From the NCBI GenBank assembly GCA_018828585.1, contig JAHJVW010000015.1, positions 1 through 64,000 of the forward strand: 64,000 nucleotides of DNA, read 5' to 3'. The DNA is from Bacteroidota bacterium. GTDB lineage: Bacteria > Bacteroidota > Bacteroidia > Sphingobacteriales > Sphingobacteriaceae. This document shows, piece after piece, positions 53,784 through 63,452 of this stretch; position 1 is the stretch's first letter, and each line of letters starts with the position of its first letter. The notes below the pieces were generated by a model. It made no database searches. It saw only the letters and a program-made list of their open reading frames with translations, and had not been told where the DNA came from. Both the position numbers and the translations under genes were made by a program.

Positions 53784-55667
53784 ATGTGTGGAATAGCCGG
53801 TATAATCAGGTTTTGTAATGAAAAGATCTCCAAAGATCAGCTCAAGGTCATGACTGATGTCATCAGTCATCGGGGGCCAGACGGTCAAGGTCAGTGGGTT
53901 AATGAGAGAGGGAATGTTGGCTTAGGTCATCGTCGCCTGTCGATTATTGATCTTAGTGATTTGGGGCATCAGCCTATGCACTATCGGGATAGGTATACGA
54001 TAACATTCAACGGAGAGATCTATAATTATGTAGAACTTAAAGAGATGCTTTCAAAAAAAGGATATAGCTTCAAATCACATTCTGACACTGAAGTTTTAAT
54101 GGCTCTATATGACAACCTTAAAGAAAAAGCACTAGATGTAATAGATGGAATGTTTGCCTTTGCAATCTATGACCATAAAGAAAACATCGTTTTTTGCGCC
54201 CGAGATAGATTCGGTGAAAAACCATTTTTTTACCGTCTTGATAAAGGAAATGAATTAGTTTTTGCTTCTGAAATGAAAGCGATACACGCTTTAAAGGGAA
54301 AAGCCTCGGTTAATAACAAAATTCTTTACAACTACCTTGCGTTTGGTTATGTTGACAATAGGGTAGATTTTTCAGAAACATTTTATGAAGGAATTGAAAG
54401 TTTACCTCATTCTCATTACCTAGTAATTGATCTGAATAAATCCTCTGTTAGTTTAGAACGATATTGGTCAATTAAGATGAGTACAAATGATGATACAGAT
54501 TTTAAACCAGAAGAAGTTAAGAGTACTATTCATGATTTATTTTATACTGGCTTAAAACGAAGATTACGCAGTGATGTTTCGGTTGGAAGCAGCCTGAGTG
54601 GTGGCCTCGATAGCTCAATGATTGTTTGTGCCATTGATCAGTTGTTTAAAATGGGTCACACAGATCAGCATGTTCAACAAAAAACATTTAGTGCTCGTTT
54701 TCCAGGATTCTCCAGAGATGAGGGAAAATATATTGACATGATTACTGGAGTGACGAACGCTATTCCCTTTTCTACTTTTCCAGAAGAACAAACGCTTTTA
54801 TCTGAAATTGATAAGGTTGCTTACCATCAGGAAGAACCATTTGGAAGTGCAAGTATTTTAGCTCAATATGAAGTGATGAAACTTGCCAAAGAAAATGATG
54901 TAACGGTTTTATTGGATGGACAAGGGGCCGATGAAATTTTTGCCGGTTATCACGGTTACTACAACGTCTTTTTTCGCGAAATGGAAAGGAAATCGACAAA
55001 GGTGTACGAAAAAGAGGTTAAAGCATATGAGGCATTACATGCTGATAATATAGTTAATGAGAAACCAAAAAAGCACATTGGACAATATGCAAGAAAATAT
55101 TTTCCTTCTTACGTAGACAGACTTAGGTTTGGAAAAATGTTACTTAAGCAGAAGACCAATAAATATTTTAACACGGATTTTTTTCAGGAATATAGTAGTC
55201 ATTACTATCGTTTTAATAATTCCTTTAATAATCTGAATCAAGAATTAAACTACGCCACAATGAAAGGCGATTTACAAGTATTATTACGATATGCTGATCG
55301 AAACAGCATGGCTCACTCTCGTGAAGTTCGCCTTCCGTTTCTTTTCCATGAGCTGGTAAATTATGCTTTTAGTTTGCCAGCAAGTTATAAAATTCACGAA
55401 GGCTGGACCAAGTGGATTTTGCGAGCAACCTTCGACAATCTTTTACCGAAAGAAATTTGCTGGAGAAAAGATAAAGTAGGATATGAACCTCCTCAAAAAC
55501 GTTGGATGGATAATGTCTTGATAAAGGATAAAATCATGACAGCTACCGAAAAATTAGTGGATGAAAGGATTCTTGATAAGAAAGTGCTAAAAAAGGAAAC
55601 TCAGTCTCACGGAACAAGTGAACGTGGAAATAATGAATGGGCTCATTTAATGACTTCCTACTTATAA
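53784..55667 (+). CDS. Asparagine-synthase-like glutamine amidotransferase, copy 2
   Basis: 627 residues; Cys2 nucleophile in MCGIAGIIRF, SHRGPDGQGQW, FNGEIYNYVELKEML with SHSDTEVLM, and the synthetase loop SGGLDS at 272-277. It is clearly a different lineage from copy 1 (internal sequence differs widely) and so was probably acquired separately. DGQGADEIFAGYHGYY is the conserved second ATP-site motif. Probable role: amidation of a uronic acid or other carboxyl group on the glycan or its precursor. Confidence 0.87.
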   Translation: MCGIAGIIRFCNEKISKDQLKVMTDVISHRGPDGQGQWVNERGNVGLGHRRLSIIDLSDLGHQPMHYRDRYTITFNGEIYNYVELKEMLSKKGYSFKSHSDTEVLMALYDNLKEKALDVIDGMFAFAIYDHKENIVFCARDRFGEKPFFYRLDKGNELVFASEMKAIHALKGKASVNNKILYNYLAFGYVDNRVDFSETFYEGIESLPHSHYLVIDLNKSSVSLERYWSIKMSTNDDTDFKPEEVKSTIHDLFYTGLKRRLRSDVSVGSSLSGGLDSSMIVCAIDQLFKMGHTDQHVQQKTFSARFPGFSRDEGKYIDMITGVTNAIPFSTFPEEQTLLSEIDKVAYHQEEPFGSASILAQYEVMKLAKENDVTVLLDGQGADEIFAGYHGYYNVFFREMERKSTKVYEKEVKAYEALHADNIVNEKPKKHIGQYARKYFPSYVDRLRFGKMLLKQKTNKYFNTDFFQEYSSHYYRFNNSFNNLNQELNYATMKGDLQVLLRYADRNSMAHSREVRLPFLFHELVNYAFSLPASYKIHEGWTKWILRATFDNLLPKEICWRKDKVGYEPPQKRWMDNVLIKDKIMTATEKLVDERILDKKVLKKETQSHGTSERGNNEWAHLMTSYL

Positions 55668-55884
55668 GATTTAAATAAAAGCATATACTGGACGCTCCTA
55701 TCATTCAGATGGAGTGGAAATCCATCTTTAAATTGTAGATTTGACAATGCTTTCGAACTATTAGATTGATATTGACTTTCAAAAAATTCATCTAAAATCT
55801 ACATTGAGATATAAAAATATATCATTTCAAATAGTCGAATTTAAGCAATAAAAAACGTATCGTTAATCAGACGAATTTTACCAA
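55668..55884. other. AT-rich intergenic region
   Basis: 217 bp with no recognisable gene, repeat or terminator; likely holds an internal promoter, but no consensus -7 element stands out. Confidence 0.3.
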
Positions 55885-56979
55885 ATGATATTAAATAAAG
55901 TTGGAAATAGAATGCGAATAGCGATTTTTATAGACTGGGTTATTCCCAAAAATAAAATCCAGATTGATAGCATGCATAAACTTGGATTCTCCCTCTCTAT
56001 TTTCGTTAATAAATACAATTCCGCTTCATCAAGCTATTTTAATGAAAATGATGGATATGCCGTTTTGAATACTAATTTCTTCATTCGGCTCGCAATGATT
56101 TATAATTTCTTTAATAAAAATTATAAATCATTGCATCATTTGGAAATCTATCCCAGCGGTAGATTTTCCTTTATATATGTGTTGCTTTCCAGATTTTTTA
56201 GAGTACCTGTAATATGTGTAGAGAGGGGGGATTTATTGTATTATAAGAAAGATGGCTATGGTTTACTTACCCGATTATCTATGTGGGTCTGTTACAAGCT
56301 TTCAGATATCGTTTGGTATAGAGAACCCTATATGTTGGACTTACTTAAAAAGATGAATGTAAAGAATACTTTCTTTCTGCATAATGCTATAGAACAGCGA
56401 GATGAAGATCTACTACACGAAAAAGTGAGTTTTTTCAAGGAAAGAAATATAGATTTTTTATGGATGAACAGAATTATACCAGAGCGGAGATCGGATTGGT
56501 TTGTTCATATACTATCAAAGGAATACTTTAAAAAGTCTAAAAATATTTTAGCGGGTATACTAGAGGAGTCCACTTATAATCAAATGCAAGAATCGATATT
56601 AAAAAATGCACTAGATAATTTGTCGGTACTTAAATTTATATCAGACCCCTCGCAAAAATATAAAAAAGCTAAGTTTTTTGTTCTACCAGCCGATATTATT
56701 TTTGCAAATAATTCTTTATTAGAAGCTATGAGTTATGGCGTAGTCCCATTAGTTGCGAAGCAACCAGGTACTGAGATGATAGTAGAGGATGGTGTGAACG
56801 GTTTTGTTTTCGATTATAATGAGGAATCTTTTGAGAGAGCCATGCGCAAAGCAATGGAGACTCCTGATGAAATATATATAAGTATGTCGCTTGCCGCACA
56901 AAACCAAATAAGAACTCATTTTTCTTTCGATGGCTATCTTGGCAATTTATCAAAACTATACAATCAATTTAACATCTGA
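55885..56979 (+). CDS. Glycosyltransferase family 4-like protein
   Basis: 364-residue GT-B enzyme (355 if the ATG at 55912, MRIAIFIDWVIP, is used; that start looks better because the protein then begins at the first Rossmann strand). C-terminal features are FVLPADIIFANNSLLEAMSY, GVVPLVAKQPGTEMIVEDGV and NGFVFDYNEESFERAMRKAM, the usual GT4 donor-binding region with the E-x7-E spacing. Donor unknown. It is separated by only three bases from asnB copy 3. Confidence 0.82.
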   Translation: MILNKVGNRMRIAIFIDWVIPKNKIQIDSMHKLGFSLSIFVNKYNSASSSYFNENDGYAVLNTNFFIRLAMIYNFFNKNYKSLHHLEIYPSGRFSFIYVLLSRFFRVPVICVERGDLLYYKKDGYGLLTRLSMWVCYKLSDIVWYREPYMLDLLKKMNVKNTFFLHNAIEQRDEDLLHEKVSFFKERNIDFLWMNRIIPERRSDWFVHILSKEYFKKSKNILAGILEESTYNQMQESILKNALDNLSVLKFISDPSQKYKKAKFFVLPADIIFANNSLLEAMSYGVVPLVAKQPGTEMIVEDGVNGFVFDYNEESFERAMRKAMETPDEIYISMSLAAQNQIRTHFSFDGYLGNLSKLYNQFNI

Positions 56980-56982
56980 TAT

Positions 56983-58887
56983 ATGTGCGGAATAGCAGGA
57001 TTTATTGACAATACACGAAGTTTTTCCGAAGATCAGTTAAACAATATGACGGGCACCTTAGCTCATCGTGGTCCGGATGGAACGGGTGGTGAAATATTTA
57101 AAACCGATACCTGTAATTTAGGTTTGGGTCATAAAAGACTGAGTATTATTGACCTTCATAGCAATGCTTCACAACCCATGTTCTATGGGGATTGGTGCAT
57201 TGTATTTAACGGTGAAATCTATAACTTTCAAGAAATTAAAGATGAATTAATCAACAAAGGTCGTTCATTCAATACTCAATCTGATACAGAGGTAATACTG
57301 CAAGCAATTGACGAATGGGGACATGCTGCGGTGAATTTTTTCATAGGAATGTTTGCTTTTGCTTTATATCATAAAGTCCTCAACAGAGTTTTCTTTTATC
57401 GCGACCGAGCAGGGGTAAAACCGCTTTATTATTATACTGAGAATGGACAATTTCTATTCAGCTCGGAATTGAAGGCCTTTCACAAATATCCGGCTTTTAA
57501 AAAGGAACTTAACAGAGATGCCGCTGCTCAGTTTCTACAATACGGTTATATTTTAGCGCCCAACACCATCTTCAGAAATACCTTTAAGGTAAAACCAGGG
57601 CATTATATCGACTTTGACCTCACATCCTCAACATTTACGGAGCATAAATATTGGGACGTAACCGATTTTTATAATAAACCCAAGCTAGACATTAGCGAAA
57701 ACGAGGCAAAGCAGAAGACAGAAGAGCTATTGACATCGTCATGTATCTATAGAATGGTATCAGATGTACCTGTCGGAGTATTTCTCAGCGGTGGTTATGA
57801 CAGCAGCACTGTCGCCGCTATTCTTCAAAGGGACAGTTCCACTAAAATTAAAACTTTTACGATAGGCTTTGAAGAGAAAAAGTATGATGAAGCGTCCTAT
57901 GCTAAGAAAGTAGCTGATCACCTAGGAACAGATCATACGACACAATATTGTACAATCAAGGATGCTAGCTCTTTAATTCCTTTAATACCTGAATATTGGG
58001 ATGAGCCTTTTGCTGATGCATCTGCCATTCCAACTATGCTGGTGAGTAAGCTAGCCAGGCAATCGGTCACGGTTGCTTTATCTGCCGATGCGGGCGACGA
58101 ACTCTTCGCTGGATATACCAAGTATTCTTATATTCTAAATACATCTAATAAAATTAAAGGTATTCCTAGCTCAATAAGAAGTTCAATGGCGGGGTTACTT
58201 CAGAAAATAGATCCGGATTCGATACCCTATTTCAATAGTACATATAATTTCAAGACTAGGTATTATAAAGGGATAAGCTTACTAAAAGCTAATACGGTTC
58301 AGGATGGTTTGAAAGGCCTTGCAAAGTTTTTTACTGATCATGAAATTGATCAGCTCTTTCATGGCTCTGCGACATCTGATGGAAGCAGTTACCTTTTTTC
58401 TGGGATTTCAGAAGAGTTTGCCGATGATTTGAGTAAGCTGCTGTGTACAGATTATAAAACGTATATGGTTGATGATATTTTAACCAAAGTAGACCGGGCA
58501 TCGATGAGTGTTAGTCTGGAAGGTCGCGAGCCTCTTCTTGATCATAGGTTAGTTGAATTTGTGGCTCAGTTGCCCAATCACTTTAAAATTAAAAATGGTA
58601 ATAAGAAATACTTATTGAAAGAGATATGCCATCAATACTTACCAAAGGACTTAATGGATAGAAAGAAAATGGGCTTTGGTATTCCCCTGGTTGAATGGTT
58701 TGAGGCTGAAATCAAAGAGTATATTAATTTATATCTAAACAGTACTTACATCAGCGCTCAAGGACTTTTTCGACTGGAAGCGATAGATAAATTGCTGCAA
58801 GGCTATGACAAAAATAAAAGTGAAAATGTATTTAAACTTTGGAATTTGATTATGTTTCAACTATGGTATGAACGATGGATGAAGTAG
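56983..58887 (+). CDS. Asparagine-synthase-like glutamine amidotransferase, copy 3
   Basis: 634 residues; Cys2 in MCGIAGFIDN, AHRGPDGTGGE, FNGEIYNFQEIKDEL, synthetase loop SGGYDS at 269-274 and SADAGDELFAGYTKY. It resembles the WbpS/WbqG amidotransferases of O-antigen loci in overall layout. The 13-base overlap with the next glycosyltransferase gene indicates translational coupling. Third intact member in 12 kb. Confidence 0.88.
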   Translation: MCGIAGFIDNTRSFSEDQLNNMTGTLAHRGPDGTGGEIFKTDTCNLGLGHKRLSIIDLHSNASQPMFYGDWCIVFNGEIYNFQEIKDELINKGRSFNTQSDTEVILQAIDEWGHAAVNFFIGMFAFALYHKVLNRVFFYRDRAGVKPLYYYTENGQFLFSSELKAFHKYPAFKKELNRDAAAQFLQYGYILAPNTIFRNTFKVKPGHYIDFDLTSSTFTEHKYWDVTDFYNKPKLDISENEAKQKTEELLTSSCIYRMVSDVPVGVFLSGGYDSSTVAAILQRDSSTKIKTFTIGFEEKKYDEASYAKKVADHLGTDHTTQYCTIKDASSLIPLIPEYWDEPFADASAIPTMLVSKLARQSVTVALSADAGDELFAGYTKYSYILNTSNKIKGIPSSIRSSMAGLLQKIDPDSIPYFNSTYNFKTRYYKGISLLKANTVQDGLKGLAKFFTDHEIDQLFHGSATSDGSSYLFSGISEEFADDLSKLLCTDYKTYMVDDILTKVDRASMSVSLEGREPLLDHRLVEFVAQLPNHFKIKNGNKKYLLKEICHQYLPKDLMDRKKMGFGIPLVEWFEAEIKEYINLYLNSTYISAQGLFRLEAIDKLLQGYDKNKSENVFKLWNLIMFQLWYERWMK

Positions 58888-60113
58888 GAGCAAAAGGAGG
58901 TCGAAATTTATACTTTCTAATTAATTCTCTGAACAAAGGAGGTGCAGAAAGGCAGGTTGTAACTCTCCAAAAATCATTGGGTGGTAAAATTATTTTATTG
59001 GAAAATAGTGTTCAGTATGCCGAGGTTGATTTGCAAGCCGTTTTCATTCTTAATAGCAGTTCCGTTCATTCCCTTTCAGGCAAGCTGGTTCAATATTTTC
59101 GGAGTTTATTTAAGTTGAGATCTATTATAAAGGGCTCAAATACACAGGATAAACCCATAATTATTTCTTTTTTGGAACGATCCAATACACTCAATTTAGT
59201 TTCTTCGTTTTTTTTTGGGCAGATAGTTATATTAAGCGTACGAATTAATCTGGATATTCAGTATAAGTCGGCTCCTCTTTTTAGACTATTTGCAAAATGT
59301 TTTTATCGATTTGCGGATGCAGTGAGCACTAATTCTGAGGGAATGAGAAAGCTGCTGGTTGATCAATATAATATTCCGGAGAAGAGGGCTGTTTTTGTGC
59401 CAAATGCTTATGAAGTCACTTCAATTCAAAGAATGAGCGATAGGCCTTTGGACTATCTTGAACTTGAAAATCTAGCACTGAAAAGTCCATTCCTGCTTAG
59501 TGTGAATCGACTTGATGAGCAGAAGCTTATAAAAGCTCAATTAATACTTTATGAGGAATTGAAAAAAATAAAGCCAAAGGTCAAATTGTTGATTGTTGGA
59601 GATGGCCCCTTACGTGATGAATTAGTTCATTATGGCAAAGCACTGGATCTGAAAATTTTTAATGAAGCTGAAAAAGAGCGACCTGTCTTGACAGATAAGT
59701 ATGATGTTTATTTTTTGGGTTTGATTGCTAACCCATACCGCCTATATAAATTATCAAAATGCTTTATACTTACTTCAAGTTACGAATCATTACCAAACGT
59801 AGTAATAGAAGCGCTTATTTGTAATGCTACTATTTTAGCAGCCGACTGTAGATTTGGTCCCCGTGAAATATTAACGAGCGATATTAATTATGATATTAAT
59901 TATAAGCACCGTTATGGATTAAACAATTATGGGGTGTTATTACCCGTACCCTCCGAAATGACCAAAGCAAATCCTCTTTGGTCAAAATATCTTTTAGACA
60001 TATTTGATGAGAAGATTGACCTATCTTTTAAATTAAATATAGTCAATAAAACAGAAGAATATTCAAAGGAAAATGTCCTCATGAAATGGATGACGCTAAT
60101 CAAAGACAATTAA
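58875..60113 (+). CDS. Glycosyltransferase family 4
   Basis: 412-residue GT-B glycosyltransferase. The N-terminal nucleotide-fold start is LYFLINSLNKGGAERQVVTL, a classic GT4 opening. Donor-side features are KVKLLIVGDGPLRDELVHYG, CFILTSSYESLPNVVIEALI and DCRFGPREIL, the last resembling GalNAc-transferase-like GT4 enzymes. The start at 58875 lies within the amidotransferase gene and is the only ATG before the conserved region. Confidence 0.88.
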   Translation: MDEVGAKGGRNLYFLINSLNKGGAERQVVTLQKSLGGKIILLENSVQYAEVDLQAVFILNSSSVHSLSGKLVQYFRSLFKLRSIIKGSNTQDKPIIISFLERSNTLNLVSSFFFGQIVILSVRINLDIQYKSAPLFRLFAKCFYRFADAVSTNSEGMRKLLVDQYNIPEKRAVFVPNAYEVTSIQRMSDRPLDYLELENLALKSPFLLSVNRLDEQKLIKAQLILYEELKKIKPKVKLLIVGDGPLRDELVHYGKALDLKIFNEAEKERPVLTDKYDVYFLGLIANPYRLYKLSKCFILTSSYESLPNVVIEALICNATILAADCRFGPREILTSDINYDINYKHRYGLNNYGVLLPVPSEMTKANPLWSKYLLDIFDEKIDLSFKLNIVNKTEEYSKENVLMKWMTLIKDN

Positions 60114-61211
60114 ATGCGAAAGTCTCTATTCTTACTATTAATTATTAAATTATTTTACTGCTTCTACGGCGTATTTATTTTTGGAAAAATCACTTATTTA
60201 GGTGATGCGATTTCCTATTTAAATTCACCAATTACTTTATCGATTCAAACGCTCAGAAATAATACCTTATTGATTTCATCTTTAACAGCAATTCTGAAAA
60301 AGATACTTTTTCTTGATTTTTTTGTTCACTTAGCTTATTGTTTATTCAGTTTCTGGGGCCTGACTATTTTAATAAAAGAACTGAAATGGAGTTTATATAA
60401 AGAATACATACTTGTTTTTTTTCTCTCCATGCCCAGCTTTGGGATGTGGACATCAGTTATTTCTAAAGAAGCGTTTACTTGTTTTTTTACTTGTATTGCT
60501 CTGGTCTGGTTGGTAAATCTCTTTGAAAAAAAACCCTTAAGATTTTCAGTTTTTTTGAATTTAATTTCGTTGTATATTATCATTATAATGCGTCCCACCG
60601 TTGGGGTAGGTTTATTGCTGTTAATTATTATCTTATATTATTTTAAAATCACTTTTATCAATAAGTATGTGCGATTTTTAAGCATTATTTTAACGGTTTT
60701 TATTAGTTCCATTATCGTTTATAATCTTGCTAACAAATATATAAAAGACGAATTCCTTCCTCTTGCGGAAGCTTATTTCGATCCTTCTAGTTTCAGCTCT
60801 ACATCAACTAGAAAATTTGGATTTTGGAAAAGTGCAAGCGATTTATTTCTAAAGGCGCCTCAAGGAATATTTATTGCTAATTTAGGCCCTACATTACCAG
60901 AAAGCATAAATAAGCCATACTTTATGCCTTATTTCTTAGAGGGAATGCTATTTATTATAACCATGATTTACCTAATTTCTGCGATAATTTTTAAACAACT
61001 TTTCCGCGATACAATTAATCCTAATTTTGTAATGTTTTTGTTGTTTGGTGTTATTTTGATTTTATTTATGAATTATCCTTTTGGATTATTTAATCCTGGT
61101 TCAGCAACACGATACAGGTCCTCCTATTACCATATTATCATCGTCGGATTACTTTATTTCTATTACAAAGAAAAATCCTATTTTAAAATGAAGAATCTTA
61201 TCAAAGACTAG
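60114..61211 (+). CDS. Wzy/EpsG-like membrane protein, putative repeat-unit polymerase
   Basis: 365-residue protein with about eight to nine hydrophobic segments, starting right at the N-terminus (LFLLLIIKLFYCFYGVFIF). It has a cytoplasmic or periplasmic loop with GDAISYLN and later a large loop around residues 215-275 containing STSTRKFGFWKSASDLFLKA. FLSMPSFGMWTSVISKEAF resembles the EpsG/Wzy-type motif with a charged pair. Polymerase function is inferred from topology and location among glycosyltransferases; such proteins have little sequence conservation. Confidence 0.65.
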   Translation: MRKSLFLLLIIKLFYCFYGVFIFGKITYLGDAISYLNSPITLSIQTLRNNTLLISSLTAILKKILFLDFFVHLAYCLFSFWGLTILIKELKWSLYKEYILVFFLSMPSFGMWTSVISKEAFTCFFTCIALVWLVNLFEKKPLRFSVFLNLISLYIIIIMRPTVGVGLLLLIIILYYFKITFINKYVRFLSIILTVFISSIIVYNLANKYIKDEFLPLAEAYFDPSSFSSTSTRKFGFWKSASDLFLKAPQGIFIANLGPTLPESINKPYFMPYFLEGMLFIITMIYLISAIIFKQLFRDTINPNFVMFLLFGVILILFMNYPFGLFNPGSATRYRSSYYHIIIVGLLYFYYKEKSYFKMKNLIKD

Positions 61212-61225
61212 AATCGAGAATCATA

Positions 61226-62254
61226 ATGAAAGTATTAGTTACAGGAGCTGCAGGTTTTATTGGTTTTCATATCGCAGCCAAATTAAATAACGAAAATCAC
61301 ACGGTAATTGGATTAGACGTTATTAATGAATATTACGACAAAGATCTTAAATTTAATAGATTAGCCGAACTCGGTGTTTATAAGCAAGATATCAGATATA
61401 ATGAGATGATCATTAGTACTTCATCACCTAATTTTTCATTCATTCAATTAGATCTGAAAGATCATGATGGGCTCTCCGAACTCTTCATTAAGCATAAATT
61501 CGATATAGTAATCAATCTGGCTGCCCAAGCTGGGGTTAGATATAGTATCACGAATCCCATGGCATACATTGATAGTAATATCGTTGGATTTATGAATATT
61601 CTTGAGTGTTGTAGGCACAATGATATTAAACATTTGATTTACGCCAGCAGTTCAAGCGTCTATGGGATGAATAAAAATATACCTTTTAGTGAATCTGATG
61701 TTACCGATAGTCCTGTTTCCATTTATGCTGCCACTAAGAAAAGCAACGAATTGATGGCTTATACCTACAGTCATCTTTATAAAATTCCGGTTACTGGTTT
61801 AAGATTTTTTACTGTTTATGGTCCTTGGGGCAGACCAGATATGTCACCAATCCTCTTCGCAAACGCAATTATTTCTGGAGAGCCTATAAAAGTCTTCAAT
61901 CACGGCAATTTAAGTCGTGATTTCACCTATATTGATGACATCGTTGATGGCGTTAATCAACTACTTTGCGCCATCCCTCCAATATCTGAAGAAGAAGGTA
62001 AACCGCCATATCGCCTATTTAATATCGGGAATAACTCACCGGTAGAACTTAACTATTTTATTTCCGTAATTGAAAATGCTTTAGGAAAGAAAGCTTTGAA
62101 AGAGATGTTTCCCATGCAAAAAGGTGATGTTTATAAAACTTATGCAGATATTGATGCACTAAAAAATAGCACAGGTTATTCCCCTTCTACTTCCATTGAA
62201 GATGGAATTCAGAAATTTATCATCTGGTATAAATCTTATTATAAAATTAACTAG
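61226..62254 (+). CDS. UDP-glucuronate 4-epimerase-like SDR
   Basis: 342-residue extended SDR. NAD motif TGAAGFIGFHIAAKL at residues 6-20, then the CapI/LspL-type DVINEYYDKDLKFNRL, active site SSSSVYGMNKNIPFSE and YAATKKSNELMAYTYSHLY. This combination is characteristic of the UDP-GlcA 4-epimerase group (UDP-glucuronate to UDP-galacturonate), though HexNAcA could be the substrate here. Fits a polymer with several uronic acids. Confidence 0.87.
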   Translation: MKVLVTGAAGFIGFHIAAKLNNENHTVIGLDVINEYYDKDLKFNRLAELGVYKQDIRYNEMIISTSSPNFSFIQLDLKDHDGLSELFIKHKFDIVINLAAQAGVRYSITNPMAYIDSNIVGFMNILECCRHNDIKHLIYASSSSVYGMNKNIPFSESDVTDSPVSIYAATKKSNELMAYTYSHLYKIPVTGLRFFTVYGPWGRPDMSPILFANAIISGEPIKVFNHGNLSRDFTYIDDIVDGVNQLLCAIPPISEEEGKPPYRLFNIGNNSPVELNYFISVIENALGKKALKEMFPMQKGDVYKTYADIDALKNSTGYSPSTSIEDGIQKFIIWYKSYYKIN

Positions 62255-62259
62255 GATTT

Positions 62260-63420
62260 ATGCCTGACAATATAAAATCCAAAGTATTATTGATTGAAAA
62301 CTCAGGAGCTGATTTTTATAATAGCAGACTTAAACTTGCACTTTATCTACAAGATGTTGGATACGTTGTGTCTGCCTTAGTGCCTAATGATGGTTATGTA
62401 AATTTGATTGAAAAAAGTGGATTAAGGGTTTTTCATTATGAGATGAAACGGAGTAATAAAGGGATCTTCCAAACAATCCGTTTAATACGCATCTACAGGG
62501 ATATTATAAAAAAGGAAAAGTTTGATCTTATTCATTCATTCCGGTTTCAACCCAACTTCATTACAAGCTTTGCGTCACTGTTACTACCGCCGAAAATAGT
62601 GTTGCATGTTACAGGTCTTGGAATTGCATATGCCAATAGGTCATTAAAATACATGATTTTAAGAAGTCTAAGCCAATCATTATATTTCTTTAAATTCTTG
62701 GTTTGCGACTTAATAATCGTACAAAATCCTGACGATATTAAATCTTTGTGGTTTACTAGATTCAATCCCAAGAAAGTAAAATTAGTGTTAGGTAGTGGTA
62801 TTGATTTAGAACTATTTAAGCCTGAGGCTGAAACTCGGAAATTAGTAAGAAAATTACATGGATTACTTTCTGATGAGCTGTTGTTTATCTGTGTCACTAG
62901 GCTGCTTTGGGAAAAAGGGATAAAGGAATTGACTGAAGCATTCTTAGGGTTACAAAAAGAAAACCCAAAGATTAAATTATTTATTGTTGGCTGGTCAGAT
63001 GAAGACAATCCGAGGCATATACCGTATGATTTCATTAACCTTTTTAAAAATAACAGCAATATTCTCTTTACTGGTAAACAGAAAGATATCCAAAATCTTC
63101 TTTCTGCTGCTGACGTATTTATATATCCCAGCTACTATCGTGAAGGGATCCCAAGAGGGATTCTAGAAGCATTAGCGATTGGACTTCCGATCATTACCAC
63201 CAATACTCCTGGATGCAATATAACGGTTAAGGAAGGAATAAATGGATACTTAATCAAACCACGCTCGGTAAAAGCAATAGGTGATGCAGTCAAACTTGTT
63301 GTCAAAGATTCACAGAAATTAGAAATGATGGGACTGAATAGTAGAAGAATGGCTGAAAGCAGTTTTAAGGATACTATAGTTTACGAGCAGATTAAGCAAT
63401 TGTATAAACAGCAGTTTTAA
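62260..63420 (+). CDS. Glycosyltransferase family 4
   Basis: 386-residue GT4 enzyme. N-terminal half: KVLLIENSGADFYNSRLKLA, HSFRFQPNFITSF and VLHVTGLGIAYANR, like WbpY/PglA-type GTs acting on polyprenyl-linked sugars. C-terminal half: ICVTRLLWEKGIKELTEAFL, DVFIYPSYYREGIPRGILEA and the closing LAIGLPIITTNTPGC. The YREGIPRGILEALA motif is common in GTs for bacillosamine or diacetamido sugars, consistent with the locus. Followed closely by another SDR gene. Confidence 0.88.
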   Translation: MPDNIKSKVLLIENSGADFYNSRLKLALYLQDVGYVVSALVPNDGYVNLIEKSGLRVFHYEMKRSNKGIFQTIRLIRIYRDIIKKEKFDLIHSFRFQPNFITSFASLLLPPKIVLHVTGLGIAYANRSLKYMILRSLSQSLYFFKFLVCDLIIVQNPDDIKSLWFTRFNPKKVKLVLGSGIDLELFKPEAETRKLVRKLHGLLSDELLFICVTRLLWEKGIKELTEAFLGLQKENPKIKLFIVGWSDEDNPRHIPYDFINLFKNNSNILFTGKQKDIQNLLSAADVFIYPSYYREGIPRGILEALAIGLPIITTNTPGCNITVKEGINGYLIKPRSVKAIGDAVKLVVKDSQKLEMMGLNSRRMAESSFKDTIVYEQIKQLYKQQF

Positions 63421-63452
63421 ATTACTACTTTCTACGAAAATATTTTTAGAAG

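Noticed and set aside
47030-58887. Three genuine asparagine synthetases for amino-acid supply
   Set aside because: Three divergent copies inside a glycan locus, each paired with glycosyltransferases and some with relics, fit sugar amidotransferases better.
58889-58901. Purine-rich GGAGCAAAAGGAGG as a Shine-Dalgarno site for a later start of the glycosyltransferase at 58875
   Set aside because: No ATG follows at suitable distance before the conserved GT4 opening, and the group rarely relies on such sites.
62547-63059. 170-codon minus-strand open frame inside the last complete glycosyltransferase gene
   Set aside because: It is antisense to a strong GT4 coding sequence, shows no recognisable domain and has low-complexity Ser/Asn composition.
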